A stretch of DNA of 13,292 nucleotides from JBCBWG01 sp039817205 (GCA_039817205.1 JBCBWG010000073.1:1-13292); one strand, 5' to 3'; positions 1 to 7,880 are shown, counted from the stretch's first letter. Translations and numbers: made by a program. Notes: generated from the sequence alone by a model not told the origin.

Positions 1-949
1 CCGTTGACGGGCCAATCTTAAGGCCTTCGACGCGGGGCACGAGTTTCTCGACAAGACGGTCAGCTGTCTCTTCCCCGACCGGCACCGCGACCGAATCCGC
101 CATGCAGCGCTCGCCAGCCGACCCATAACCAGCACCGATCAAGGCATCGACAGCTTGATCCATGTCTGCGTCCGGCATGATGATCATGTGGTTCTTGGCA
201 CCACCGAAACACTGAACGCGCTTCCCGTTCGCACACCCGCGCGTATACACATATTCCGCAATCGGAGTGGACCCAACGAATCCAACGGCCTGAATATCTG
301 GATGATCGAGAATAGCATCGACGGATTCTTTATCCCCATTCACAACATTCAGAATTCCCGGCGGGAGCCCGGCCTCAATCATCAGCTCCGCCAGCATTAG
401 GGGCACGGAGGGATCGCGTTCGGAGGGTTTTAAGATAAAGGCGTTTCCGCAGGCGATGGCGGGCGCCAATTTCCACATCGGGATCATCGCTGGAAAATTA
501 AACGGGGTAATTCCAGCGACAACGCCGAGCGGCTGGCGCATCGAATAAATATCGATCCCCGGCCCCGCGCCTTCCGTGTATTCGCCCTTCAGCAAGTGCG
601 GAATACCGATCGCAAACTCACACACCTCGACGCCGCGCTGGATATCCCCTTTGGCGTCCGGGATCGTCTTGCCATGCTCCCGCGCCAGCGTCTCGGCCAG
701 TTTCTCATTGTCACGGGCGACCAGTTCAAGGAACTTCATCATGACACGCGCCCGCCGTTGCGGGTTGGTCGCAGCCCACGCCGGTTGCGCTGCTTTCGCG
801 TTCGCGACCGCGGCTGCCAACTCGTCAGGGCTCGCCAGCGGGACTTTCGCTGCGACTTCACCAGTCATGGGCCAGAAGACATCCGCCGTCTTCCCGCTTT
901 TGCCTTGAACACGTGCGCCATTGATAAAGTGGTAAAGCTCGTCCGCCAT
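1..949 (-). CDS. mmsA: CoA-acylating methylmalonate-semialdehyde dehydrogenase, N-terminal part (C-terminus off the left edge)
   Basis: The gene reads leftward from an ATG at 949-947 and stays open to position 1, giving 316 residues of a family that is usually about 500 long. MmsA enzymes oxidise methylmalonate semialdehyde (valine catabolism) or malonate semialdehyde (beta-alanine/inositol routes) with NAD and CoA to propionyl-CoA or acetyl-CoA plus CO2, in the cytosol. Visible evidence: start MADELYHFINGARV; the cofactor-site motif ITPFNFP near residues 147-153; GFVGSTP near 223-229; GGAKNH near 249-254, where most aldehyde dehydrogenases carry ELGGK, which marks the MMSDH subfamily; and the catalytic cysteine in SAGERCMA (Cys282). 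AGGA lies about 8 nt upstream of the start. The gene is divergent from the acyl-CoA ligase/ABC-importer cluster, so the two may share a control region. The family assignment is firm. The choice between valine and malonate-semialdehyde roles is not settled by sequence. Confidence 0.95.
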   Translation of the reverse strand, partial: MADELYHFINGARVQGKSGKTADVFWPMTGEVAAKVPLASPDELAAAVANAKAAQPAWAATNPQRRARVMMKFLELVARDNEKLAETLAREHGKTIPDAKGDIQRGVEVCEFAIGIPHLLKGEYTEGAGPGIDIYSMRQPLGVVAGITPFNFPAMIPMWKLAPAIACGNAFILKPSERDPSVPLMLAELMIEAGLPPGILNVVNGDKESVDAILDHPDIQAVGFVGSTPIAEYVYTRGCANGKRVQCFGGAKNHMIIMPDADMDQAVDALIGAGYGSAGERCMADSVAVPVGEETADRLVEKLVPRVEGLKIGPST

Positions 950-1067
950 TGCCTGCCTTCCTGAAGTAGGTGAATTCGCTGCTGCGCGTATCAACGATGT
1001 CTCGATCCGGCCGCGCATGACCCTTGCTTTCGTCGAATAAGCCCGTTTACATGGGACAACAAGAGGA
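950..1067. promoter_or_regulatory. Divergent intergenic region between mmsA and the ligase-transporter cluster
   Basis: These 118 bp must hold the promoters for both leftward mmsA and the rightward cluster, because no other gap upstream of either gene exists in the window. A weak rightward candidate pair is TTGCTT (1024-1029) and TTTACA (1046-1051) with a 16-bp spacer. It would begin transcription near 1058, which fits better with translation from the GTG at 1107 than from the ATG at 1068. A 6-bp inverted repeat, TGCGCG (983-988) with CGCGCA (1012-1017), lies between the genes, but its long spacing makes it a poor operator candidate. No regulator gene lies beside it. The promoter assignment is inferred from gene layout. 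Confidence 0.4.
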
Positions 1068-3098
1068 ATGCCGGGCAACCAACCTGGCCAGGGAGGTATC
1101 GCTACAGTGGTTGGTGCGACATCACCGTCGCGCGCAAACGCGCGCCTCGACACGATCCCAAAATTGCTGCTGCGAAATGGAGAAGTCTTCGCCGACCGTC
1201 CAGCGTTTCGCCACAAGGATCTCGGGATCTGGCAAACGTGGACCTGGTCCGAAACGCGCGACGAAATCCGAAATTTTGCAGTTGGCCTTAGCCAACTCGG
1301 TGTTCAGCGCGGCGACCGTGTTGCGATTGTCGGCTCAAACCGTCCGAGGCTTTACTGGACGTTTGCAGCTGTCCAAAGCATCGGCGGCATTCCCGTTCCG
1401 GTCTATGCCGACGCCGTTGCCGATGAAATGGCCTATGTGCTGAGCCACGCCGAAGTGCGCATCGCTGTCGTCGAGGACCAGGAACAGGTCGACAAGCTTC
1501 TTTCAGTCGCTGACCGCCTGCCAAACGTCGAGCGAGTTGTTTACGACGAGGCGCGTGGCCTTCAGAAATACGACGACACATATCTCCATGCCTTCGCCGA
1601 CGTCCAGAAACTCGCAGAGACGTTCGCCGGCGGGCTCGACGCAGCTGATCGGTGGTGGCGCGCGGAGATCGATAAAGGCGTCGGGAGCGACGTCTCCGTC
1701 ACGCTCTACACATCGGGCACAACCGGCACGTCGAAAGGTGTGCTTCTGACCCACGAACGCTGCATCGGTGCGGCGAGCGATACGGTCACGTTCGACAAGC
1801 TGAAAGAGACGGACGAAACACTCGCCTATCTGCCGCTCGCCTGGGTCGGTGACCACTATCTCAACTTTGCCCAGGGTATGGTCGCGGGCTTCACGCTTGC
1901 GTGCCCGGAGCGCCCCGAGACGATCCAGGAAAACCTCCGCGAAATCGGGCCAACGTTTTATTTCGCACCGCCGCGCGTGTTCGAGACCCTGCTCACCGAT
2001 TTGATGATCCGCATGGAAGATGCGGGCGCGCTCAAACGAGGCCTGTTCAAGTTCTTCCTTGGGGTCGCCAAGAAGCACGGCGAAAACATCCTCAACGGCA
2101 AGTCCGTCTCTCCCATCGGGCGCATCATGTACGCGATTGGGCAACCGCTCGTGTTCGGCCCGCTGAAGAACCGATTGGGCTTCAGCAACATTCGTGTCGC
2201 CTACACGGCCGGTGAAGCGATCGGCCCCGAGCTGTTCGCGTTCTATCGCTCGCTCGGCCTGAACCTGAAGCAGCTGTACGGACAAACCGAAGCGTTCCTC
2301 TACGTGACGGCACAGCCCGATGGCGAGATTTTCTCCGACACTGTCGGCCCGCCTGCACCGAATGTGGAACTGAAGTTGTCGGAGAGCGGTGAAGTCCTCT
2401 TCAAGTCGCCCGGCATGTTCGTTGGCTATTATAAAGACGATGAGAAAACCGCTGAGACCCTGACCGAAGACGGGTTCGTGCGCACGGGCGATGCGGGCTT
2501 TTTCGATGACCGCGGGCACCTCAAGATCATCGACCGCGCGAAGGACGTCGGCCGCCTGGTCGACGGCAGCCTGTTCCCGCCGAAGTACGTTGAAAACAAG
2601 CTCAAATTCTTCCCGAACATCAAAGAAGCCGTCGTGTTTGGGAACGGACGCGAGTTCGCAACCGCGATGCTTAATATCGACCTGACCGCCGTCGGCAACT
2701 GGGCTGAGCGCAACAACATTATCTACGCGAGCTACCAGGAACTCGCAGGCCATCCCCAGGTTTACGAGATGCTGAGCGAGCACGTGGCCGAGGTGAACGC
2801 TTCTCTCGCGGGCGAAGAGCGCGTCGCCAACGCTCAAATTCGTCGCTTCCTCATCCTGCACAAAGAACTGGACGCGGACGACGGCGAGATCACGCGGACC
2901 CAGAAAGTGCGTCGCTCGTTTATCGCCGACCGTTACGCGCCCATGATCGAGGCCCTCTACAATGGGTCAGAGCGCTGCCATATGAAAACAGAAGTTGTGT
3001 TTGAAGACGGTCGCCGCGGCGTGATTGAGGGCGATGTCCGCATCGTGGATATGGCGACAACGCAAAATGCTGCGCCGATCAGGGAGGCCGCCGAATGA
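1068..3098 (+). CDS. Long-chain-type acyl-CoA synthetase (AMP-binding, ANL superfamily)
   Basis: This cytosolic or membrane-peripheral enzyme activates a carboxylic acid with ATP to an acyl-adenylate and then to the acyl-CoA. Of 676 residues, 30-620 form the AMP-binding fold: P-loop YTSGTTGTSKG (214-224), YTAGEAIG (379-386), YGQTEA (404-409), TGD (473-475), IDRAKDV hinge region (488-494), and the C-terminal TRTQKVRR with probable catalytic Lys613. All key motifs are intact. Length and layout resemble the ACSL/FadD15-like ligases often found next to HAAT transporters. The substrate cannot be read from sequence. It opens the transporter cluster, and its stop overlaps the next start (ATGA, 3095-3098). 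The start is uncertain: the ATG at 1068 has its GAGG only one base away, whereas a GTG at 1107 has AGGGAGG ten bases upstream, and the conserved fold begins only near residue 28. The first 13 residues may therefore not be translated. Confidence 0.93.
   Translation: MPGNQPGQGGIATVVGATSPSRANARLDTIPKLLLRNGEVFADRPAFRHKDLGIWQTWTWSETRDEIRNFAVGLSQLGVQRGDRVAIVGSNRPRLYWTFAAVQSIGGIPVPVYADAVADEMAYVLSHAEVRIAVVEDQEQVDKLLSVADRLPNVERVVYDEARGLQKYDDTYLHAFADVQKLAETFAGGLDAADRWWRAEIDKGVGSDVSVTLYTSGTTGTSKGVLLTHERCIGAASDTVTFDKLKETDETLAYLPLAWVGDHYLNFAQGMVAGFTLACPERPETIQENLREIGPTFYFAPPRVFETLLTDLMIRMEDAGALKRGLFKFFLGVAKKHGENILNGKSVSPIGRIMYAIGQPLVFGPLKNRLGFSNIRVAYTAGEAIGPELFAFYRSLGLNLKQLYGQTEAFLYVTAQPDGEIFSDTVGPPAPNVELKLSESGEVLFKSPGMFVGYYKDDEKTAETLTEDGFVRTGDAGFFDDRGHLKIIDRAKDVGRLVDGSLFPPKYVENKLKFFPNIKEAVVFGNGREFATAMLNIDLTAVGNWAERNNIIYASYQELAGHPQVYEMLSEHVAEVNASLAGEERVANAQIRRFLILHKELDADDGEITRTQKVRRSFIADRYAPMIEALYNGSERCHMKTEVVFEDGRRGVIEGDVRIVDMATTQNAAPIREAAE
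1090..1096 (+). promoter_or_regulatory. Shine-Dalgarno sequence that favours a GTG start at 1107
   Basis: AGGGAGG is a near-perfect anti-16S match and ends 10 nt before an in-frame GTG at 1107-1109. It lies inside the reading frame that begins at ATG 1068, whose own GAGG is too close to be useful. If this site is the one used, the ligase is 663 residues long and begins MVGATSPSRAN. Confidence 0.55.
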
Positions 3099-3937
3099 CT
3101 GCCGATGGAACCGGAGCGACCAGTTTCGCTGACGCAGCCCCCGCATCTGCATCCGCCCGCACATTTGGCGATGTCATGCTCGACATCCGCGACATCGAAC
3201 TGTCGTTCGGAGGCGTGAAAGCGATCCAGAAGGTGTCGTTCAACATTCGCGAAGGCGAAATCCGCGCGATCATCGGCCCGAACGGTGCCGGTAAAACGTC
3301 GATGTTGAACGTCATCAACGGCTTCTATCACCCGCAAAAAGGGTCAATCTCGTACCGCGGCACCGTTCGCAAACAGATGAAGCCCTACATTGCCGCGACC
3401 CAAGGCATCGCGCGAACGTTTCAGAATGTGGCGCTTTTCAAAGGCATGAGCACGCTCGACAACATCATGTCGGGTCGCAATCTGAAAATGAAGCGCGGCA
3501 TCTTTTGGCAAATAATTCGCGCCGGGCCCGCAATGGCCGAGGAAGTTGAACACCGCCGCAAGGTCGAAGAAATCATCGACTTCCTCGAAATCGCACACAT
3601 CCGCCGGACACCGGTCGGTAAGCTGCCATACGGTCTGCAAAAGCGCGTCGAGCTCGGCCGCGCACTGGCTATGGAGCCGGAGCTCCTGCTGCTCGACGAG
3701 CCAATGGCCGGTATGAATCTCGAAGAAAAAGAGGACATGAGCCGCTTTATCATCGACGTGAACGAACAGCTCAACACAACCATCGCGTTGATCGAACACG
3801 ACATGGGCGTGGTGATGGACCTCTCGGACCGTGTCGTTGTGCTCGACCATGGCGAGATGATCGCCGACGGGACGCCAGAGGAAGTCCAGGCCAACCAGAA
3901 CGTTATCGATGCTTACTTGGGCGTCAGCCACGACTGA
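3095..3937 (+). CDS. HAAT-family ABC importer ATPase, LivG-type
   Basis: One of two nucleotide-binding subunits that power import through the LivH/LivM-type permeases encoded downstream; it acts at the cytoplasmic face of the inner membrane. Of 280 residues: Walker A GPNGAGKTS (61-69), Q-loop Gln110 in ARTFQN, LivG-style signature LPYGLQKRVELGRAL (177-191), Walker B ELLLLDEP (196-203), H-loop His235 in IEHDM. A Ser/Ala-rich extension of about 28 residues precedes the usual family start. An internal ATG at 3176 lies nearer the usual start but lacks a ribosome site, whereas the ATG at 3095 has AGGGAGG (3081-3087) and overlaps the ligase stop by 4 nt, so I keep the longer form. That overlap ties the ATPase to the acyl-CoA ligase by translational coupling. 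The gene is often labelled livG, but the substrate is probably not a branched-chain amino acid, so no symbol is given. Confidence 0.95.
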   Translation: MTADGTGATSFADAAPASASARTFGDVMLDIRDIELSFGGVKAIQKVSFNIREGEIRAIIGPNGAGKTSMLNVINGFYHPQKGSISYRGTVRKQMKPYIAATQGIARTFQNVALFKGMSTLDNIMSGRNLKMKRGIFWQIIRAGPAMAEEVEHRRKVEEIIDFLEIAHIRRTPVGKLPYGLQKRVELGRALAMEPELLLLDEPMAGMNLEEKEDMSRFIIDVNEQLNTTIALIEHDMGVVMDLSDRVVVLDHGEMIADGTPEEVQANQNVIDAYLGVSHD

Positions 3938-3982
3938 ATTGTTGGGCCTGACGATCTCCTGCAACGACAGTTGAGCAACCGA

Positions 3983-4027
3983 CGCAAGACTGAACCGCGC
4001 AAGACTGACACACGCGAGACTGACACA
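3983..4027. repeat. 15-bp tandem repeat, three units, in the spacer before the LivH-type gene
   Basis: Three adjacent 15-bp units are visible: CGCAAGACTGAACCG (3983-3997), CGCAAGACTGACACA (3998-4012) and CGCGAGACTGACACA (4013-4027). Neighbouring units differ at one to three positions. The array fills the middle of the 131-bp gap between two transporter genes and ends 41 bp before the next start. No hairpin is evident. Its function is unknown. Confidence 0.85.
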
Positions 4028-4068
4028 TGGCGCCGACCTCAAGGCGCGACCGCGAATGGACCGCCTGA

Positions 4069-5052
4069 ATGGAACTCCTTCACCAGATTTTTGTTTCGCC
4101 GTTCGTAGAGATGGGGGCGGCACCTGACCTCCTCATCCAGGTGGTTTGGGAAGGCTTCGTCTCCGGCATTCTCTATGCGTTGATCGCGCTCGGCTTCGTT
4201 CTGATTTTCAAAGCATCCGGCGTCTTCAACTTCGCCCAGGGCATCATGATGGTGTTCTCGGCGCTGTCGCTCGTCAGCATCTATGCACTGCTCACGAAGG
4301 TCGGTGGGCTCCCGTCGTGGGCCGCAGCAATTGCATCGGTCATCTCGTGCATCGCGATTATGTTTGCGCTGGCCTGGTCGGTCGAACGCATCGTGTTGCG
4401 GCCGCTCGTCAATCAGCCGGACATTATCCTGTTCATGGCAACGATTGGCTTGAACTCGTTCCTCATTGGTTTTGGCGAGACGATCTTTGGCGGTGAGCCG
4501 AAGACGATGATCACGAGCGAGCTTGGCCTGCCAACCGGCTCGACGGCTGTCGATATGTTTGGCGGCCTCGTAATATTCCAGCACCTTGATGTGGCGGCCG
4601 CTGTCATCGCCGGACTGATGGTGGCCGCGCTTGCGATCTTCTTCAACGTGTCGAAGATCGGCCGCGCTCTCCGCGCAGTTGCCGATGACCACCAGGCGGC
4701 TCAGTCCGTCGGCATCACGCTGCAGCAAATCTGGGTCATCGTCTGGTTTGCAGCGGGCATCGTTGCGATTGTCGCTGGCATCATGTGGGGCGCGCGCTCG
4801 GACGTGTCGTTCGCGCTCGAAATTCTGGCGTTGAAGGCGCTGCCCGTTCTGATCCTTGGCGGCTTCACCTCGATCCCTGGCGCGATCGTTGGCGGCCTCA
4901 TCATTGGCATTTCGGAGAAAATCGCGGAATTTTACTGGGGGCCGATGGTCGGCGGATCAATCGAAAGCTGGTTCCCTTACTTCCTCGCGCTCGCTTTCCT
5001 GCTGTTCCGTCCGCAGGGCCTGTTCGGTGATAAAATCATCGAACGGATCTGA
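4069..5052 (+). CDS. HAAT-family ABC importer permease, LivH-type
   Basis: Inner-membrane permease that pairs with the LivM-type protein encoded next to form the translocation pore. Of 327 residues, about eight hydrophobic segments are visible, roughly at 28-47, 55-76, 85-106, 118-139, 175-193, 218-240, 250-285 (long, possibly two) and 300-315. Family hallmarks are LIFKASGVFNFAQG (45-58), the ATPase-contacting loop GRALRAVADDHQAAQSVGI (198-216), LILGGFTSIPGAIVGG (261-276) and the ending RPQGLFG (314-320). The start at 4069 is the upstream-most in-frame ATG that gives a normal length. Its ribosome site is weak (GGA about 8 nt away), and an ATG at 4111 is an alternative. The preceding spacer carries the 15-bp tandem repeat. 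Confidence 0.95.
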   Translation: MELLHQIFVSPFVEMGAAPDLLIQVVWEGFVSGILYALIALGFVLIFKASGVFNFAQGIMMVFSALSLVSIYALLTKVGGLPSWAAAIASVISCIAIMFALAWSVERIVLRPLVNQPDIILFMATIGLNSFLIGFGETIFGGEPKTMITSELGLPTGSTAVDMFGGLVIFQHLDVAAAVIAGLMVAALAIFFNVSKIGRALRAVADDHQAAQSVGITLQQIWVIVWFAAGIVAIVAGIMWGARSDVSFALEILALKALPVLILGGFTSIPGAIVGGLIIGISEKIAEFYWGPMVGGSIESWFPYFLALAFLLFRPQGLFGDKIIERI

Positions 5053-5159
5053 CGCTGCGCCGGACCGAATGATGAAAGGGCGCACCGCTTCGAACGCACT
5101 GCGACCGCAACCGGCGAAACGTAACAAGACCACGTAACGACCACCTAGGACGTCACCTA
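5053..5159 (+). other. 107-bp spacer between the two permease genes
   Basis: No ORF of note and no terminator. It contains two imperfect adjacent copies of ACGTAAC-AGACC-like sequence near 5120-5143, much less regular than the arrays in the flanking spacers, followed by AGGA (5147-5150) nine bases before the LivM-type ATG. The AGGA is the likely ribosome site. Confidence 0.5.
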
Positions 5160-6239
5160 ATGCTGTACCGTGAAGTCGGCGACTACAAAGCGAACTACCA
5201 GAGCGATCAGGCGATCTTGCCGATCCCGCAAGAGAAGATCGCGCTGGGCGTTCTGCTCGGCTTTATGTTCGTTGCGGTCCCGTTCATCGCCGATGATTTC
5301 TGGCTCAACACGATCCTCATTCCGACCCTGATCTTCGCGCTCGCAGCCGTCGGCCTCAATATCCTCACCGGTTACGCCGGCCTGATTTCGCTTGGGACTG
5401 GCGGATTTATGGGTGTCGGCGCCTATGCCTGTTACAAGTTGACGACGATGTTTCCGGACGTGAATATCGTCATCTGGATTTTGTGCTCAGGCTTTTTCTC
5501 CGCTGCGATCGGGATTGTATTCGGGCTGCCGTCGCTCAGGATCAAGGGCTTCTATCTGGCCGTTGCGACGCTTGCCGCACAGTTCTTCCTGGAGTGGGCG
5601 TTCGGCCGGATCGCATGGCTCTACAATTACAACGACTCCGGTGCGATCGACGCGGTCAACCGCACGCTGTTCGGGATGGAGCTGACGGAACCGTACGGCG
5701 ATCCGGTGTTCCAATATCTTGTCGTTCTAGCGATCGTGACGTTCCTGACGGTGATCGCGGTGAACCTCACGCGCGGATCGTTTGGCCGGAAGCTGATGGC
5801 GATCCGCGACATGGATATCGCCGCCGAGCTTATCGGCATTCGCCTCCTGCCAACCAAGCTCGCGGCGTTTGCGATCTCGTCCTACTTCTGCGGCGTCGCT
5901 GGCGCGATGATGGTGTTTCTCTCGCTGGGGTCCGCCGAAGCCGAGGTGTTCACGATCCTGACCGCATCGTTCCCGGTCCTGTTCATGATCATCATTGGCG
6001 GGCTCGGCTCGATCATTGGATCGTTCATGGGCGCCGCTTTCATTGTCACCTTGCCGATCATCATCAACATGGTGCCGAGCTGGTTCGGTATTGAGATCGC
6101 CGCGGCGACCGTTGAGCACTTCCGCTTCATGATCGTCGGCGCGCTCATCATCTTCTTTCTGATCGTCGAACCCAACGGTCTCGCCCGACTATGGTCGATC
6201 GCGCGTGAGAAACTCCGACTTTGGCCGTTTCCTTATTAG
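5160..6239 (+). CDS. HAAT-family ABC importer permease, LivM-type
   Basis: Second inner-membrane permease subunit, 359 residues. After a hydrophilic N-terminus of about 26 residues, many hydrophobic segments follow. The LivM hallmark runs from GLNILTGYAGLISLG (65-79) into GGFMGVGAYA (81-90). The cytoplasmic coupling loop is GRKLMAIRDMDIAAELIGI (209-227), with IIIGGLGSIIGSFMGA (277-292) and VEPNGL (336-341) near the end. The start is well placed: AGGA at 5147-5150 lies nine bases upstream. The heterodimer with the LivH-type protein is expected from family knowledge. The following 174-bp spacer, before the binding-protein gene, carries an 18-bp tandem repeat. Confidence 0.95.
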   Translation: MLYREVGDYKANYQSDQAILPIPQEKIALGVLLGFMFVAVPFIADDFWLNTILIPTLIFALAAVGLNILTGYAGLISLGTGGFMGVGAYACYKLTTMFPDVNIVIWILCSGFFSAAIGIVFGLPSLRIKGFYLAVATLAAQFFLEWAFGRIAWLYNYNDSGAIDAVNRTLFGMELTEPYGDPVFQYLVVLAIVTFLTVIAVNLTRGSFGRKLMAIRDMDIAAELIGIRLLPTKLAAFAISSYFCGVAGAMMVFLSLGSAEAEVFTILTASFPVLFMIIIGGLGSIIGSFMGAAFIVTLPIIINMVPSWFGIEIAAATVEHFRFMIVGALIIFFLIVEPNGLARLWSIAREKLRLWPFPY

Positions 6240-6272
6240 CGTCGCTCACGGTAGACTTCGCCCACGGCGCCA

Positions 6273-6334
6273 GACTGTCACGGCTGTAATGGCTTTCACT
6301 GCTGTTATGACTGTCACGGTTGGTATGACTGTCA
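6273..6334. repeat. 18-bp tandem repeat, three full units plus a partial fourth, in the spacer before the binding-protein gene
   Basis: Units are GACTGTCACGGCTGTAAT (6273-6290), GGCTTTCACTGCTGTTAT (6291-6308), GACTGTCACGGTTGGTAT (6309-6326), and the first eight bases GACTGTCA of a fourth (6327-6334). A more degenerate copy, GACTTCGCCCACGG, precedes the array near 6254. The reading frame through the array is open and in phase with the downstream gene but has no start codon before 6342, so translation is unlikely. The core GACTGTCAC resembles GACTGACAC of the array at 3983-4027. Confidence 0.85.
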
Positions 6335-6413
6335 GCGCCCCATGCGGATGACACGCATCCGTCAACAGACTTCCGGCCAACGGAAGCCAATCATGTCGAG
6401 GGAAAGGAACCCC

Positions 6414-7721
6414 ATGAAACTAGCAACAATGTCACTGGGCCTTGCTGCCGGTGCGATGTTCGTGACGGGTGTCGCGACATCAGCGCAGGCGGAAGAGCTG
6501 TTCGTCCCTGTTTTGAGCTATCGGACGGGCGCATTTGCCGGTTCCGGCATTCCGCAGGCCAATGGCTTTACGGATTACCTCGAGCTCATCAATCAGCGCG
6601 ATGGCGGCGTCAACGGCGTTAAAATTCGCTACGAAGAGTGCGAGACCGGCTACAACGCGCAAAAGGGCGTTGAGTGCTACGAGAAGACCAAGGTTCAGAA
6701 CGCACTGATCTATAACCCGTATTCAACGGGCATCACGCTGCAGCTCATTCCTAAGGCCGCAGTTGACAAGATCCCGGTGTTCTCGATGGGCTACGGTCTG
6801 TCAGCCGCAGCGGTTGGCGAGAAGTTCCCATGGGTCTTCAACGCTCCAGCGACCTACTGGGGTCAGGCGTCCGCAATCATCAAATATATTCAGGCCCAGG
6901 AAAAAGGCAGCCTGAAAGGCAAGAAGATCGGCTTCATTTACCTCGACGTCGGTTATGGCCGCGAGCCCATCCCCGTGCTCGAGGAGCTCTCGAAACAGCT
7001 TGGTTTTGAGCTGATCAAACTGCCGGTCGGCGTCAAAGAAATGCAGAACCAGGCCTCGCAGTGGCTGCAGGTCCGCCGTCAACGCCCTGACTACATGGTC
7101 ATGTGGGGCTGGGGCGCGATGAACCCGACGGCTGTCAAGGAAGCGGCTAAAATCCGGTTCCCGATGGAGAAGTTCATCGGCGTGTGGTGGTCGGGTTCTG
7201 AAGGCGACGTGATCCCGGCGGGCCCAGGTGCGAAGGGCTACAAGGCCGTTTCGTTCCACGGCGCAGGCACCGACTTCCCCGTCATGCAGGACATCAAGAA
7301 GTTCGTGCACGACAAGGGCGCAGGCGTTGGCAAAGGCTCAAACTGGGGCGAAGTGCTCTACAACCGGTCTGTCTTCAACGCCATGCTGGTCGTCGAGGCG
7401 ATCCGCAAAGCGCAGGAGAGTTCTGGTAAGAAGGTCATCAACGGCGAAGACATGCGCAAAGGCATGGAAGCGCTCGACCTCACGGCAGATCGCTTGAAAG
7501 AGCTTGGCTTCGAAGGCTTTGCAAACCCAATCCGGATTACATGTAAGGACCACTCTGGCGCCCATGCGATGTTTATTCAGCAATGGGACGGCAGCAAGTG
7601 GACCAAGATCTCCGATTGGATCAAGCCAATGACGGACGTGGTTCGCCCGCTGCTTGAAAAAGCCGCCAGCGATTACGTCTCAGACAAGCCGAACTGGCCA
7701 CAGCAGAAGTGCGCGGCCTAA
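6414..7721 (+). CDS. Periplasmic substrate-binding protein of the HAAT importer (Peripla_BP_6 / LivK-like)
   Basis: The periplasmic receptor that captures the substrate and delivers it to the permeases. 435 residues from the chosen ATG. A Sec signal peptide is clear: MKLATMSLGL, a hydrophobic core to about residue 20, and cleavage after ATSAQA (residue 26). The mature protein starts EELFVPVLSYRTG, followed by NGFTDYLELINQRDGGVNG (50-68), the usual first-lobe pattern of type I binding proteins. Cys76 and Cys88 may form a disulfide. I chose 6414 over the upstream in-frame ATGs (6342, 6348 and 6393) because AAGGA (6404-6408) is correctly spaced and because a signal peptide must begin near its charged residue. 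A longer start would put an Arg-rich stretch before it. It is longer than LivK/LivJ (about 370) and diverges from amino-acid binders, in keeping with a carboxylate substrate. That substrate remains inferred from neighbours. Confidence 0.93.
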   Translation: MKLATMSLGLAAGAMFVTGVATSAQAEELFVPVLSYRTGAFAGSGIPQANGFTDYLELINQRDGGVNGVKIRYEECETGYNAQKGVECYEKTKVQNALIYNPYSTGITLQLIPKAAVDKIPVFSMGYGLSAAAVGEKFPWVFNAPATYWGQASAIIKYIQAQEKGSLKGKKIGFIYLDVGYGREPIPVLEELSKQLGFELIKLPVGVKEMQNQASQWLQVRRQRPDYMVMWGWGAMNPTAVKEAAKIRFPMEKFIGVWWSGSEGDVIPAGPGAKGYKAVSFHGAGTDFPVMQDIKKFVHDKGAGVGKGSNWGEVLYNRSVFNAMLVVEAIRKAQESSGKKVINGEDMRKGMEALDLTADRLKELGFEGFANPIRITCKDHSGAHAMFIQQWDGSKWTKISDWIKPMTDVVRPLLEKAASDYVSDKPNWPQQKCAA

Positions 7722-7738
7722 CGATCAAACGGTTGGGG

Positions 7739-7770
7739 CTCCCCGGCGGCATTTTTTGCGCGCCGGGGAG
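7739..7770 (+). terminator. Strong stem-loop after the binding-protein gene (attenuating terminator or mRNA-stabilising hairpin)
   Basis: Left arm CTCCCCGGCG (7739-7748) pairs perfectly with CGCCGGGGAG (7761-7770) around a 12-nt loop that contains six T residues. The run of T lies in the loop, not after the stem, so this is not a textbook intrinsic terminator. It begins 17 bp after the stop codon. Hairpins at this place in binding-protein operons commonly protect the upstream message from 3' decay and lower read-through, which gives receptor in excess over ATPase. A smaller stem, GCGCG-AACAC-CGCGC, follows at 7786-7800. Confidence 0.7.
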
Positions 7771-7880
7771 TACTTTCATTCAGGAGCGCGAACACCGCGC
7801 CACATCCGACCTCGTTTCGTTGATCCCTTTTCTATGCGCCTTTTCCAGCTGCCACCTGCTATCTGAGACCGGAGCCCGTG

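Noticed and set aside
155..964. Several plus-strand frames over the left edge
   Set aside because: All lie antisense to mmsA, whose catalytic and cofactor motifs are clear.
1503..2861. Long open frame (452 codons) on the minus strand under the acyl-CoA ligase
   Set aside because: The plus-strand protein has all ANL motifs. The antisense frame shows no recognisable domain and is expected from GC-rich codon bias.
3344..4123. Minus-strand frame with a repeated VSLA pattern over the LivG-type gene
   Set aside because: The repeat pattern is just the 15-bp spacer array read in reverse, and the remainder is a shadow of the ATPase gene.
6148..6390. Minus-strand frame with six-residue DSH repeats
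   Set aside because: This is the 18-bp array read antisense, with no ribosome site or homologue-like features.
6342..6413. Upstream ATGs at 6342, 6348 and 6393 as starts of the binding protein
   Set aside because: They would place an Arg-rich stretch before the signal peptide and lack the well-spaced AAGGA found before 6414.
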